This document shows positions 26,886 through 35,840 of a stretch of DNA of 64,000 nucleotides, one piece after another; position 1 is the first letter of the stretch, and each line of letters begins with the position of its first letter. The position numbers and the translations under genes were made by a program. Under the pieces are notes generated by a model that saw only the letters and a program-made list of their open reading frames with translations, had not been told where the DNA came from and ran no database searches. The stretch spans positions 19,027 to 83,026 of the forward strand of contig JAZRPV010000051.1 in the NCBI GenBank assembly GCA_045649455.1, given 5' to 3'. The DNA is from JAEDES01 sp045649455. GTDB taxonomy: Bacteria; Bacillota_I; Bacilli_A; RF39; UBA660.

Positions 26886-28223
26886 TTAGACAAGTTCTTC
26901 TAGAACCTTATTCATTTCATCTAATACTTTGTCCATTTCTTCTTGTTCAGTATTAGTTGGTTCTAATTCATTTAGATTTTGATTAAACCAAGCCGGAACA
27001 ACTGCTTCTTGAGTTGGTTGTTTCTTTGTAGTTGTTGCTGTTGGTTTCTTTTTATCTTCTACAAGTTTTTTCATCTTTTTGTGTTCTTTTTCAGTTATTC
27101 GCATTGCTTCTTCTACTGTTTCGATATTTAATCTTTTCCATTGACCTGCAATTGTTTCTACATAGCTTTTCTTTAGTTGTTCATTATTTATTTTTAAAAC
27201 ATACGCTATTAAAACATTTACTACTCCTGAATTTAATTTTTGATCAATTAATAAACTTTCAATTAATCTCATATCTCTTTCAGTAGGTTCTCCACCTTTA
27301 TACTTCGCTTTTAAGAATTGATATGGTGTCATATTTTCAAATGTATAAACCATTTTTGCCCATTTAGAATTATCACCTTGAGGTTTCTTTAAATAGTCTG
27401 GTTGTTTATTATAAATTAAAGTTGGAAGTTTTCCATTATTATCAAATTTATAATAATCTCGACAATTTTTTCTTAATTCAGTTTTATCAATTGTACCTTT
27501 TTCATTTAAAGCATTTTTTACTAATCCTTGCATATCTAGAGTTGATAAATTATAAGTAAAACTTAAAGCATTAATTAATTCTTTAGTTTCTTTATTAAAA
27601 CATTTTTCACTTATTTGAGATGATGGAATTGATGAGATTAATAAATTAAAGTCAATTCCTTTTGTAATTTCTAAATTATTAGATTCTCTTTTAATTACAT
27701 CTGTTGGCATATCAAGGATTGTTCCTGATGCTGTTTTAAAAGCATTATCAAAACTACATGTAATTTCTTCATAGTCCTTTAAGTTTACTCTTGGAACTTT
27801 ATAGTAGTTTAATAATCTTTCATATTCTTTTTTACCTAAGTTGTTATATAAGACAACGTTTAATACTGGATGATTGAAAAATTCATTGGCAGTTATTGGA
27901 GAATAAATTAAATATACATAGGAGTTTATATTACCTTTTTTTACATAAGTTTTAATTAAACCTATACCTTCTAATTTTTCTCTAGCGATAATGATATCTT
28001 CTAACTTTAATTGCATTGTAGACATAAGATGATGATGAGTTAATTCTTCTGACATTAATTCTAATTTATCTAGATCATCAATTAAAGTATTATATAAAGA
28101 TACTGCAGTATATCCTATGATTGGTTGATATAACATAGATATTAATTTTCTATCTGCATCTGTTATAGTAGTTTTATTAATTACTACGTAGGAATCTGCC
28201 GGTAAAATAGTTAAATTTTTCAT
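26886..28223 (-). CDS. dnaB: replication initiation and membrane attachment protein DnaB (Bacillus type)
   Basis: Helicase-loading protein of oriC and restart initiation (not the helicase, which is DnaC in Bacillus). The start at 28223 is six bases after GAGGTG. 445 aa. The N-terminal DnaB_2 domain shows ISMLYQPIIGYTAVSLYNTL. A C-terminal DnaD/DnaB domain (TPYQFLKAKYKGGEPTERD, then QKLNSGVVNVLIAYVLKINN) binds DNA. A low-complexity Lys/Thr/Glu tail follows. In Bacillus dnaI comes next; here the next gene is an HD protein and no dnaI is seen in the window. Confidence 0.9.
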   Translation of the reverse strand: MKNLTILPADSYVVINKTTITDADRKLISMLYQPIIGYTAVSLYNTLIDDLDKLELMSEELTHHHLMSTMQLKLEDIIIAREKLEGIGLIKTYVKKGNINSYVYLIYSPITANEFFNHPVLNVVLYNNLGKKEYERLLNYYKVPRVNLKDYEEITCSFDNAFKTASGTILDMPTDVIKRESNNLEITKGIDFNLLISSIPSSQISEKCFNKETKELINALSFTYNLSTLDMQGLVKNALNEKGTIDKTELRKNCRDYYKFDNNGKLPTLIYNKQPDYLKKPQGDNSKWAKMVYTFENMTPYQFLKAKYKGGEPTERDMRLIESLLIDQKLNSGVVNVLIAYVLKINNEQLKKSYVETIAGQWKRLNIETVEEAMRITEKEHKKMKKLVEDKKKPTATTTKKQPTQEAVVPAWFNQNLNELEPTNTEQEEMDKVLDEMNKVLEELV

Positions 28224-28255
28224 AATCATCACCTCGTAAATATAGTACTATAATT

Positions 28256-28290
28256 AGAAAAAAAAAGAAAGTTTTTGACTTCTTTTTTTA
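28256..28290 (-). terminator. terminator of pilD operon
   Basis: A-rich/T-rich hairpin (about 7 pairs, one G-U) followed by a run of at least eight T on the minus strand. Confidence 0.65.
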
Positions 28291-29058
28291 TTATTTATAA
28301 GTTAAAAAGTTAACTACAGTTTCTGGTGTTAATTTAGTGAAATATATGATTGCTAAAGCTATAAGTAAAAATGGTCCAAATGGAATAAGTTTTTCTTCTT
28401 GTTTTCTTAATAAAATTAAAGATATTGGTAATGCTATAAAACTACCTAAGAAGATTGATAATGTTCCTAGTAGAGGTTCTAGGATTAATCCAAAGACAAA
28501 CATCATTTTAATGTCTCCTCCACCTAAACATTCTTTCTTTAGAATTTTATTTCCAATTAACATTATGAAATATAATACTGAGAATAGGAATATTCCAGAT
28601 ACTATTTTTAATAAAGCTCCAACTATTCCTAAATTAAATATTTGGCAGATAATGAAGTAAACACTAAAGAAGATTAATACTTCATCAGGAATAATTAAAT
28701 ATGTTAAATCACTTACTAAGACAATCATTAATAGTGATACTATTCCTAAACCAATAATAAATTCCCAACTAAATCCAAAACTGTAATATGATACAGCAAA
28801 TAATAATCCTGTAAAGAATTCTATAAATGTTGATAGCGGATCAATTTTTGCTTTACAATGACGACATTTACCTCTTTGAATTATGTATGAGATCATTGGA
28901 ATCATTTCATATAATTTTAGTTCATGATTACAACTATCACAATGGGAATGTGTAGTTGTAAAATTTTCATTTTTAGGAAGTCTTAGACCAATTACTGTAA
29001 AGAATGATCCAAATAGTGATCCTAAAATAAAAAAGATAATTAAATATAATGTATCCAT
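28291..29058 (-). CDS. prepilin peptidase (PilD/ComC type)
   Basis: 255 aa aspartic membrane protease that cuts the leader of type IV prepilins and N-methylates the new end. Two CxxC pairs in the cytoplasmic loop (HCDSCNHEL and KCRHCKAKI) bind zinc and are typical of bifunctional enzymes. The catalytic Asp residues are in VSDLTYLIIPDEVL and GGGDIKMMF. Eight hydrophobic segments. It follows pilC by 11 bp. Natural substrates in the window are the two GFTLIELL proteins at 57055 and 60066. Confidence 0.94.
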   Translation of the reverse strand: MDTLYLIIFFILGSLFGSFFTVIGLRLPKNENFTTTHSHCDSCNHELKLYEMIPMISYIIQRGKCRHCKAKIDPLSTFIEFFTGLLFAVSYYSFGFSWEFIIGLGIVSLLMIVLVSDLTYLIIPDEVLIFFSVYFIICQIFNLGIVGALLKIVSGIFLFSVLYFIMLIGNKILKKECLGGGDIKMMFVFGLILEPLLGTLSIFLGSFIALPISLILLRKQEEKLIPFGPFLLIALAIIYFTKLTPETVVNFLTYK

Positions 29059-29069
29059 AATTATCCTCC

Positions 29070-30551
29070 TTATTGAATTTGTCCATAAATTGAGAACATT
29101 GGTTGAATGATTGAGATTAAGATAATACCAACAACTACTGCTAAGAAACAGATAAGTATTGGTTCAATTAAACTCTTCATTTGATCAATTGTATTTTTAT
29201 GTAATGCTTGGAAGTGGTTTGAAACTTTTTCCATCATTGTACCTAATTGACCTGTTGTTTCTCCTGTTACTAACATTTCATATGCAACAACTGGTACAGC
29301 CCACTCTCCTTTAAAGGCAGAAGAGATTGAGTCTCCCTTACTAAGGCTTATTAATGTAGTATTAATTATTCTTTTATAGATTTCATTATTTGTAATTTTT
29401 GATAAGATTTCCATACTATCTGTAATAAATACACCATGGTTAATTAATGATGCAAATGTTTTTGTAAAGTTGGCAATTTCGTTATAAATAATTATATTTG
29501 AAACTACTGGTAATTTCATTAATGTTGTTTGAACTCCAGTTCTAAAACTTACAATATTCTTATATAGATAGAAGAAGATTCCTATAAAAACTAATAAACA
29601 TGCTATTAAAACTATGTAGTTTGCTTTTAAGAAATCAGAAATACCTAAGATTGCTAATGTTAAACCTGGAAGTGTTGCATCGTTATCGGCAAACATACCA
29701 GAGAATTGTGGTACTAAGTATGTTAACATGAAGATTAATACTCCGAATGCTAATGTTAATACTACTAACGGATATGTCATTGCTGATTTCATTTGTTTTC
29801 TTGTTTGTTCCATCGAAGTATAATAATCTGACATATCATCTAGTATAGTTGGTAAGTCTCCAGTCATTTCTGCTGTTTTTACCATGTTGATTAACAACTT
29901 TGGATAAGTTGTTCCTTGTGATAACATTGCGTTTGAAAAACTTTCTCCACGTAATAATTCATATACTAATTGGTTAAAACTTTTCTTTAAGTTTGGTTGA
30001 TTTGTTTGTTTTGCTAAGATTTTAACTGAATCTACTAGAGGGATACCTGATTTAATATAAGTTGATAATTGTGTTAATGAGAACGATAAATCGGCAGCTT
30101 TCATTGAACCACCGAAATTTAAATCAATATCCATTTTTGAACGTTCTTTTATTTCCAGAATTTTATATCCTTGCGATAATAAGAAATTTCTAACATCATT
30201 TTCACTTTCAGCGTCAAAAGAACCATTTTCTTTCTTACCTAAATCATTAATAATTGTATAACGATATGGTTTAATTGGTCTTTTTACTTTTTTTGATTTA
30301 TCAGTTAAAGCGTCTGGTGTATCTGGTAAAGCTACATCTCCGCCTATTGGGTTTCCATTTTCATCTAATAAAGGTTGTCCTGGATTTTCTCCATTTAATT
30401 GTTGTAATTCATGTTGTTCTTTACTTAGTTGATGTTGATCTGCTTTTTCTAATACTTTATCTTCTGCTTTTGTAAAGAGTTTTGTAGGTACTGATAATAT
30501 GGCACTTACGATATGATAGATTGTTATAAACGGCATTAAAACATATTCCAT
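29070..30551 (-). CDS. type IV pilus/type II secretion inner-membrane protein PilC (GspF family)
   Basis: 493 aa. The core (from about residue 150) has two T2SSF domains: SFSLTQLSTYIKSGIPLVDS with the four-helix cytoplasmic bundle, then the transmembrane AMTYPLVVLTLAFGVLIFML, and a second copy NFTKTFASLINHGVFITDSM. A final TM segment lies near the C-terminus (ILICFLAVVVGIILISII). Unusually, about 150 extra residues precede the core, with a hydrophobic start (MPFITIYHIVSAILSVP) and a Gln/Pro/Asp-rich linker. Cotranscribed with pilD. No PilB/PilT ATPase is in the window. Confidence 0.92.
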   Translation of the reverse strand: MEYVLMPFITIYHIVSAILSVPTKLFTKAEDKVLEKADQHQLSKEQHELQQLNGENPGQPLLDENGNPIGGDVALPDTPDALTDKSKKVKRPIKPYRYTIINDLGKKENGSFDAESENDVRNFLLSQGYKILEIKERSKMDIDLNFGGSMKAADLSFSLTQLSTYIKSGIPLVDSVKILAKQTNQPNLKKSFNQLVYELLRGESFSNAMLSQGTTYPKLLINMVKTAEMTGDLPTILDDMSDYYTSMEQTRKQMKSAMTYPLVVLTLAFGVLIFMLTYLVPQFSGMFADNDATLPGLTLAILGISDFLKANYIVLIACLLVFIGIFFYLYKNIVSFRTGVQTTLMKLPVVSNIIIYNEIANFTKTFASLINHGVFITDSMEILSKITNNEIYKRIINTTLISLSKGDSISSAFKGEWAVPVVAYEMLVTGETTGQLGTMMEKVSNHFQALHKNTIDQMKSLIEPILICFLAVVVGIILISIIQPMFSIYGQIQ

Positions 30552-30603
30552 ATTACAGACCTCCTTATTATTCTATTTCTATTTTAGCATAGTTAATTTT
30601 TTT

Positions 30604-30621
30604 TTGAAATATATATTTCAA
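30604..30621. promoter_or_regulatory. 18-bp perfect palindrome between pilC and the YqfQ-like gene
   Basis: Perfect AT-rich palindrome lying in the divergent intergenic space. It overlaps the probable -35 (TTTCAA) regions of the leftward pilC promoter (-10 TAAAAT, 17-bp spacer) and the rightward promoter (TATAAT at 30641-30646). Candidate shared operator. Confidence 0.45.
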
Positions 30622-30663
30622 CTTTTTAGAACTTTTTACATATAATATTGCATGAGGTGTTAT

Positions 30664-30921
30664 ATGTATCCATATAATGTTACAAAAGGTGGTTTTTTTA
30701 GTTCTTTTAAGGGAATGAATTTTAGTGGATTTTTAGATGGAGCGCAGAAAACTTTAGGACTTGTTAATCAAACTATTCCTTTAATTTATCAAGTAAAACC
30801 TATTATTAGTAATGCTAAAACAATGTTTAAAATTGCTGATGTAATAAAGAGCGATGATTCTATTTCAAATGAAAATATTCCTATTACAGATAATGCTAAT
30901 AAACCTATTTTTTATATATAA
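30664..30921 (+). CDS. small YqfQ/VrrA-like protein, 85 aa
   Basis: Start at ATG 30664, preceded by GAGGTG; an in-frame ATG at 30652 overlaps that SD and is less likely. The N-terminus is Gly/Phe-rich (KGGFFSSFKGMNFSGFLDG). A helical segment NQTIPLIYQVKPIISNAKTM resembles the QVGPMVQQYGPMIKN-type core of YqfQ (VrrA) proteins, which are small and of unknown function. The C-terminus is polar. Plus strand, single gene, sharing its bidirectional terminator with tgt. The family assignment is from recall and moderate. Confidence 0.6.
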   Translation: MYPYNVTKGGFFSSFKGMNFSGFLDGAQKTLGLVNQTIPLIYQVKPIISNAKTMFKIADVIKSDDSISNENIPITDNANKPIFYI

Positions 30922-30949
30922 AAAAGAACGATTGATTAGTCGTTCTTTT
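30922..30949. terminator. bidirectional terminator between YqfQ-like gene and tgt
   Basis: 10-bp stem (30922-30931 with 30940-30949), 8-nt loop, A/T runs on both sides. It overlaps the tgt stop. Confidence 0.85.
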
Positions 30950-32069
30950 TGTTATTAGATTCATATTTTTTAATAAATTCTTCTCTATATTCTAGTAATC
31001 TATTTTCTTTAATTGCTTCTCTTAATTCTTCTGTTAATTTAATTAAGAAACGAATATTATGAATTGATAAAAGTCTTCCACCTAACATTTCATCTGTTGT
31101 GATTAAATGTCTTACATATGCTTTTGTATAATTCTTACATGTATAACAGTCACAACCTTCTTCTACTGGTGATAAATCTTCTTTATATTTTGCATTATTA
31201 AAGTTGATTTTTCCTGTTCTTGTGAAAGCTTGTCCATGACGAGCAATTCTTGTTGGAAGTACACAATCGAAGATGTCTACTCCACGCATTACTCCTTCAA
31301 TAATATCAATTGGATCTCCTACTCCCATTAAATATCTTACTTTATCTTTTGGTAAATATTTAATTCCATAGTCTACCATTTTATACATTGTTTCTTTATC
31401 TTCACCTACTGATGTTCCTCCAATTGAGTATCCATCAAAGTCCATCTCAACTGTTTTTTTACAAGAGTATTCTCTTAAGTCTTCAAATTCTCCACCTTGA
31501 ACAATACCAAATAATGATTGATTTGGATTGTTATGAACGGCTTTTCCTCTTGCTGCCCAACGTAGAGTTCTTTCTACGGATTTTTTCATATATTCATGTG
31601 TTACTGGGAATGGTGGACATTCGTCAAAACTCATAGCAATATCACTATCTAATTTATTTTGAATTTGAATTGATTTTTCTGGTGTTAGGAATAATTTTGA
31701 TCCATCAATATGACTTTTAAAATGTACTCCTTCTTCAGTAATATCTTTTTCTTTATTTTTAGCAAGAGAGAATACTTGGAATCCTCCACTATCTGTTAAG
31801 ATTGGTCCATCCCAATTCATAAATTTATGTAGCCCTCCACATTTATCTACGATATCTTCTCCTGGTCTTAACCATAAGTGATATGTATTTGATAAAATTA
31901 CTCCACTACCTGCTTCTTTTAATTCTTCTGGTGATAATGATTTAACAGTTGCTTTTGTTCCTACTGGCATAAACATAGGTGTTTCAAATGTTCCATAATT
32001 TGTTTGTAATGTACCATAACGTGCTTCTGAATTATCATCTTTATGTAATAATGTATATTTTATTTTCAT
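30936..32069 (-). CDS. tgt: queuine tRNA-ribosyltransferase Tgt
   Basis: Exchanges the wobble guanine of GUN-anticodon tRNAs for preQ1. 377 aa, normal. TIM-barrel motifs: ILSNTYHLWLRPGED, LTDSGGFQVFSLA with catalytic Asp, SFDECPPFP, FGIVQGG, GVDIFDCVLPTRIARHGQA with the second catalytic Asp. The zinc site CDCYTC plus a downstream His is present. queA lies two genes upstream, so the final preQ1-to-epoxyqueuosine steps are together; preQ1 synthesis genes are not in the window. Confidence 0.97.
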   Translation of the reverse strand: MKIKYTLLHKDDNSEARYGTLQTNYGTFETPMFMPVGTKATVKSLSPEELKEAGSGVILSNTYHLWLRPGEDIVDKCGGLHKFMNWDGPILTDSGGFQVFSLAKNKEKDITEEGVHFKSHIDGSKLFLTPEKSIQIQNKLDSDIAMSFDECPPFPVTHEYMKKSVERTLRWAARGKAVHNNPNQSLFGIVQGGEFEDLREYSCKKTVEMDFDGYSIGGTSVGEDKETMYKMVDYGIKYLPKDKVRYLMGVGDPIDIIEGVMRGVDIFDCVLPTRIARHGQAFTRTGKINFNNAKYKEDLSPVEEGCDCYTCKNYTKAYVRHLITTDEMLGGRLLSIHNIRFLIKLTEELREAIKENRLLEYREEFIKKYESNNKKND

Positions 32070-32109
32070 AGGTACCTCCTAAATCTCGTTATAATTATAC
32101 ACTATTTTA

Positions 32110-32137
32110 TAAAAAAAAGAAAGTATTTCTACTTTCT
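32110..32137 (-). terminator. terminator of the ruvAB-queA operon
   Basis: 8-bp stem (32118-32125 with 32130-32137), 4-nt loop, T-run on the minus strand. It overlaps the stop codon of the GreA-C-domain gene. Confidence 0.8.
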
Positions 32138-33179
32138 ATCTATTATATTGATACCCAATTAATTCTTGTTCTTGAACTGGATTCATAACTGCTGCTACTG
32201 AACCTTTATATACTTTATTACCATCTCTAAATGTAAATGGGTCTCCCACTCTTAAACCAAATATTTGTTGTCCTAGAGGAGATACTCTTTCAACATAATC
32301 AGTATCTATTTCTTCTGTTACAGCTTGATTTATCATTTCTGCAGTAATAGTTTGAATTTCTCCATCTTTATTATATTTTAATTCAAATTTTGTTCCAACT
32401 CCGATTGTTCCATCGTCTTTTGGTTTTGCAACTTTTGCTTCTGATAATAATTTCTTTACTACTGTCATTCTATTGATTGCTGCACGGTCTTTTCCGTATT
32501 TACTTAATCTTTCTGCTTCAATTAATAAAAGCATTCTTTGTGATAAAGAAATTGTATTATAACTTTCTAATTCTTCTAAAGCTTCTGGTGTATTACTTGT
32601 TAATAATTCATGTCTTCTTGCTTTATATATTTTACTTATACGATCATTTTTTCTTTTTTCCCTTATAAATGATGCATATGCTTTAGGATCTTTATTAATT
32701 GTTTTTATTGTACCAGACACACGTCTTTTGTCAGAAGGCATTCTTCCTGTTATAACAGTATATGAAAAACGATCTCCTTCTTTTTTTCCTATTACATTTT
32801 GTCCTAAAAGGCTGCTTAAACTAATGAATCCATCATTAACTGAAATAGTTAACCCGTCAGCACCTTCTACTAACAATAATTCATCGCGTTCAAAGTCACC
32901 ATCAAATTCTACGGTAAACTTTGTACCAATATCTATTACATCAGTACTTCTATCAGATTTATAATCTGCATGTTCAAGAGCATACATAGCATCTCGATAT
33001 TTTTTTCTTTCTAAGCTATATTGATCATCTAAAACAGAATCTCCAATAAAAGCTCTAGAACTATAATCACCAGAAGTTATATCTTTAGAACTTAAATAAT
33101 CATTATAACTTCTAATATTTTCTTTTGTTGTTTTTATTTGACTTCTTAAACAACTTATTTGTTCAGGTATTAATATCAT
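32136..33179 (-). CDS. protein with two GreA/GreB C-terminal (FKBP-like) domains, 347 aa
   Basis: A helical N-terminal part (about 1-75) is followed by a GreA/GreB C-terminal-type domain (about 76-160): DIGTKFTVEFDG, ISLSSLLGQNVIGKKEGD. A helical linker (about 165-245) then leads to a second copy: GVGTKFELKYNK, SPLGQQIFGLRVGDPFTF, YKGSVAAVM. SPLG(Q/K)...G...GD is the hallmark of the RNA-polymerase-binding domain of Gre and Rnk factors. The standard GreA coiled-coil with its two acidic tip residues is not evident, so RNA cleavage cannot be assumed. Probably binds RNA polymerase or acts as a lineage-specific Gre-like factor. It follows queA by 10 bp. Confidence 0.78.
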   Translation of the reverse strand: MILIPEQISCLRSQIKTTKENIRSYNDYLSSKDITSGDYSSRAFIGDSVLDDQYSLERKKYRDAMYALEHADYKSDRSTDVIDIGTKFTVEFDGDFERDELLLVEGADGLTISVNDGFISLSSLLGQNVIGKKEGDRFSYTVITGRMPSDKRRVSGTIKTINKDPKAYASFIREKRKNDRISKIYKARRHELLTSNTPEALEELESYNTISLSQRMLLLIEAERLSKYGKDRAAINRMTVVKKLLSEAKVAKPKDDGTIGVGTKFELKYNKDGEIQTITAEMINQAVTEEIDTDYVERVSPLGQQIFGLRVGDPFTFRDGNKVYKGSVAAVMNPVQEQELIGYQYNR

Positions 33180-33189
33180 GATTTACTCC

Positions 33190-34215
33190 TTATTTGATAA
33201 ACATTGCATCTCCGAATGAGAAAAAGCGATATTTTTCATTTACTGCCGTTTTATAAGCATTTAATATATTTTCTCTACCTGCTAGAGCTGACACTAACAT
33301 TACAAGTGTTGATTTTGGTAAATGGAAATTTGTACTTAAAGCATCAATTGCTTTAAATTTATATCCTGGATAAATAAAGATGTTTGTCCATCCACTACAT
33401 TCAATAAATTTATCATTTTTACTTCTTATTGTTTCTAATGTTCTTGTACTTGTTGTTCCAACCGCAATTATTCTTTTGCCATTTTCTTTTGTTTTATTTA
33501 ATAAATCTGCTGTTTCTTTTGACATTGAATAGTATTCACTATGCATTTCATGTTCTTCTATTTTATCTACACTTACTGGACGGAATGTTCCTAATCCTAC
33601 GTGTAATGTTACATATGCTACATTTACTTTTTTATCTTCAATCTTTTTTAATAATTCTTTTGTAAAGTGTAATCCAGCAGTTGGTGCAGCTGCACTACCT
33701 ACTTCTTTAGCATATACAGTTTGATAACGAGATTGATCATTTAATTTTTCGTGGATATATGGTGGTAATGGCATTGTACCTAAATCTTCTAATATTTCTA
33801 AGAAAATACCTTGATATAGGAATTCAAAATGTCTAATACCTTCTTCACCTTCAGCAATACATCTAGCTTTTAATTTACCATCTCCAAAGGATACAATTGT
33901 TCCTACTTTAATTCTTCTTGCAGGTTTTACAAGGCATTCCCAATTATCTTTTTCAGTATTCTTTAATAATAGAACTTCTATTACAGCATTTGTTTCTTCT
34001 TTTATTCCAATTAATCTAGCTGGAAGAACTTTTGTATCATTTAATACAAGAGTATCTCCTTCATTTAGATAATCAATTATATCTGTAAAATGTTTATGTT
34101 CAATTTCTCCTGTTTGTTTATCTAAAACTAATAGTCTTGATGATGATCTTTCTTCTAATGGTGTTTGTGCTATTAATTCTTCTGGTAGGAAATAATCAAA
34201 TTCTTCTACTAGCAT
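33190..34215 (-). CDS. queA: S-adenosylmethionine:tRNA ribosyltransferase-isomerase QueA
   Basis: Transfers and rearranges the ribose of SAM onto preQ1-tRNA to give epoxyqueuosine. 341 aa. Recognised by FDYFLPEELIAQTPLEERSS at the N-terminus, LNDTKVLPARL, SAAAPTAGLHFT and HVGLGTFRPV, then the GTTSTRTLE and STNFHLPKSTL blocks. The start at 34215 lies 9 bases after AGGAGG, inside the end of the preceding gene (20-bp overlap), implying coupling. Confidence 0.97.
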   Translation of the reverse strand: MLVEEFDYFLPEELIAQTPLEERSSSRLLVLDKQTGEIEHKHFTDIIDYLNEGDTLVLNDTKVLPARLIGIKEETNAVIEVLLLKNTEKDNWECLVKPARRIKVGTIVSFGDGKLKARCIAEGEEGIRHFEFLYQGIFLEILEDLGTMPLPPYIHEKLNDQSRYQTVYAKEVGSAAAPTAGLHFTKELLKKIEDKKVNVAYVTLHVGLGTFRPVSVDKIEEHEMHSEYYSMSKETADLLNKTKENGKRIIAVGTTSTRTLETIRSKNDKFIECSGWTNIFIYPGYKFKAIDALSTNFHLPKSTLVMLVSALAGRENILNAYKTAVNEKYRFFSFGDAMFIK

Positions 34216-34813
34216 GACTTTCTGCCTCCTTAAATGCTTCTTCCATAGTTATACGTTCATATTCAAAAGATTCTTCTAATAATTCTTTTAAATCTGAATT
34301 TTTAAAATAAGTATTTATTTCATCTGGTGTTTTACCTTGATCAAAATACTTTTCTGTTAAAAACATATAACCTGTTCTGAACATGAAATCCGGTCCTATT
34401 TCATAAATAGTTCTCAGTAGTTGTTTAGTATAATACATTGTTGCGTTTTTGTAAAATGAAATCGGAAAAGTTATAGAATGTTTTGCTAATATTTCTAATT
34501 CATCTACATCTAAGGATGCAACTGATTCAGGAAATTCACTATAATATATGGCACCTGCTAAAATAGTTGGAATTTTGTGATATCTATTCTTATGAGCTTG
34601 TCCTCCAAAATTCATCTTACGATCAACACTATTAGCAAATGCTAGAATTTTCTTTCTTGTAGGTTCTTCTACTGTTTGTATTGATTGTATAGCTACTTTT
34701 AGAGATTCTTCATCCATATAGTATTTTGACATTTCTGGAATTTGTCTTTTCATTTCTTCTAGAAACTCATTATAATCAGTTGTTTTATTAAATATCAATT
34801 TTTCTTTAGCCAC
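34196..34813 (-). CDS. hypothetical protein, 205 aa
   Basis: Soluble, mostly helical, mixed charge, no signal or TM segment. Some distinctive stretches are seen (FGGQAHKNRYHKIPT, EIGPDFMFRTGYMF) but no family is recognised. It ends in an acidic-to-basic tail (AFKEAESHASRRI). Sits between ruvB (13 bp gap) and queA (20 bp overlap), so it is cotranscribed in the SOS-type ruvAB operon. Function unknown. Confidence 0.82.
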   Translation of the reverse strand: MAKEKLIFNKTTDYNEFLEEMKRQIPEMSKYYMDEESLKVAIQSIQTVEEPTRKKILAFANSVDRKMNFGGQAHKNRYHKIPTILAGAIYYSEFPESVASLDVDELEILAKHSITFPISFYKNATMYYTKQLLRTIYEIGPDFMFRTGYMFLTEKYFDQGKTPDEINTYFKNSDLKELLEESFEYERITMEEAFKEAESHASRRI

Positions 34814-34826
34814 GGTACCAACTCCA

Positions 34827-35825
34827 TTAATCTTTTTTTATTCCTAATACTTCATAAGCCTTATCTGTTACGACACGACCTCTTGCTGTTCTTTTTAATA
34901 ATCCCATTTGTAATAAGTATGGTTCAATAACATCTTCAATTGTTGTTACTTCTTCTCCAATTGTTGATGAGATTGCTTCTATTCCTACTGGTCCACCATT
35001 ATATTTATTAATTATCGCTAATAATAATTCGTGGTCAGTATTATCTAATCCTATTTTATCTACTTTTAATCTATTTAGAGCTTCATTTGTAATATCTATG
35101 TCAATTACTCCATCACCTTTTACTAAGGCAAAGTCTCTTACTCTTTTAAATAATCTATTAGCAATACGTGGTGTACCTCTACTACGTGTTGCTAGTTCAT
35201 AGGCTGCATCATCTGTAATTTCTACCGATAATACTCTTGCTGTTCTTTTTATAATTTCTTTTAATTCTTCTATTGTATAGAATTGTAATTTAGAAATAAT
35301 TCCAAATCTATCTCTTAGAGGTGCTGATAAATCTCCTGCTCTAGTAGTAGCTCCTACTAAAGTAAATGGAGGTAAATCTATTTTAATATTACGAGAGTTT
35401 CCTTCACTACCAACAATAATATCTAGTGAGAAATCTTCCATTGCTGGATATAGTATTTCTTCGATATATCTTGGCATACGATGGATTTCATCAATAAATA
35501 AGACATCCCCTGGTTCTAGTGAAGATAGTATTGCTGCTAAGTCACCTGATTTTTCAATACTCGGTCCACTGGCTGTTTTTATTTTTGTTCCTAATTCGTG
35601 AGCAATAATAAAAGCAAGAGTTGTTTTTCCTAAACCTGGAGGACCATATAATAATACGTGATCTAACGGTTCATCTCTCATCTTAGCTGCACTTACAAAT
35701 ACTTGAATATTTTCTTTTACATCTGTTTGTCCAATATATTCACTAATTGATTCTGGTCTTATTGTATTATCCATAGTGTTATCTTCAAATAAATTATAAT
35801 TTTTGATAACATTTTCCTCTGTCAT
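34827..35825 (-). CDS. ruvB: Holliday junction branch migration ATPase RuvB
   Basis: Hexameric AAA+ motor that drives branch migration with RuvA. 332 aa. N-terminal RPESISEYIGQ; Walker A YGPPGLGKTTLA; Walker B LFIDEIHRM; sensor 1 GATTRAGDLS; arginine finger region LRDRFGI; C-terminal winged helix with PYLLQMGLLKRTARGRVVT. Directly after ruvA (15 bp). Confidence 0.98.
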   Translation of the reverse strand: MTEENVIKNYNLFEDNTMDNTIRPESISEYIGQTDVKENIQVFVSAAKMRDEPLDHVLLYGPPGLGKTTLAFIIAHELGTKIKTASGPSIEKSGDLAAILSSLEPGDVLFIDEIHRMPRYIEEILYPAMEDFSLDIIVGSEGNSRNIKIDLPPFTLVGATTRAGDLSAPLRDRFGIISKLQFYTIEELKEIIKRTARVLSVEITDDAAYELATRSRGTPRIANRLFKRVRDFALVKGDGVIDIDITNEALNRLKVDKIGLDNTDHELLLAIINKYNGGPVGIEAISSTIGEEVTTIEDVIEPYLLQMGLLKRTARGRVVTDKAYEVLGIKKD

Positions 35826-35840
35826 AATATCACCTCTATA

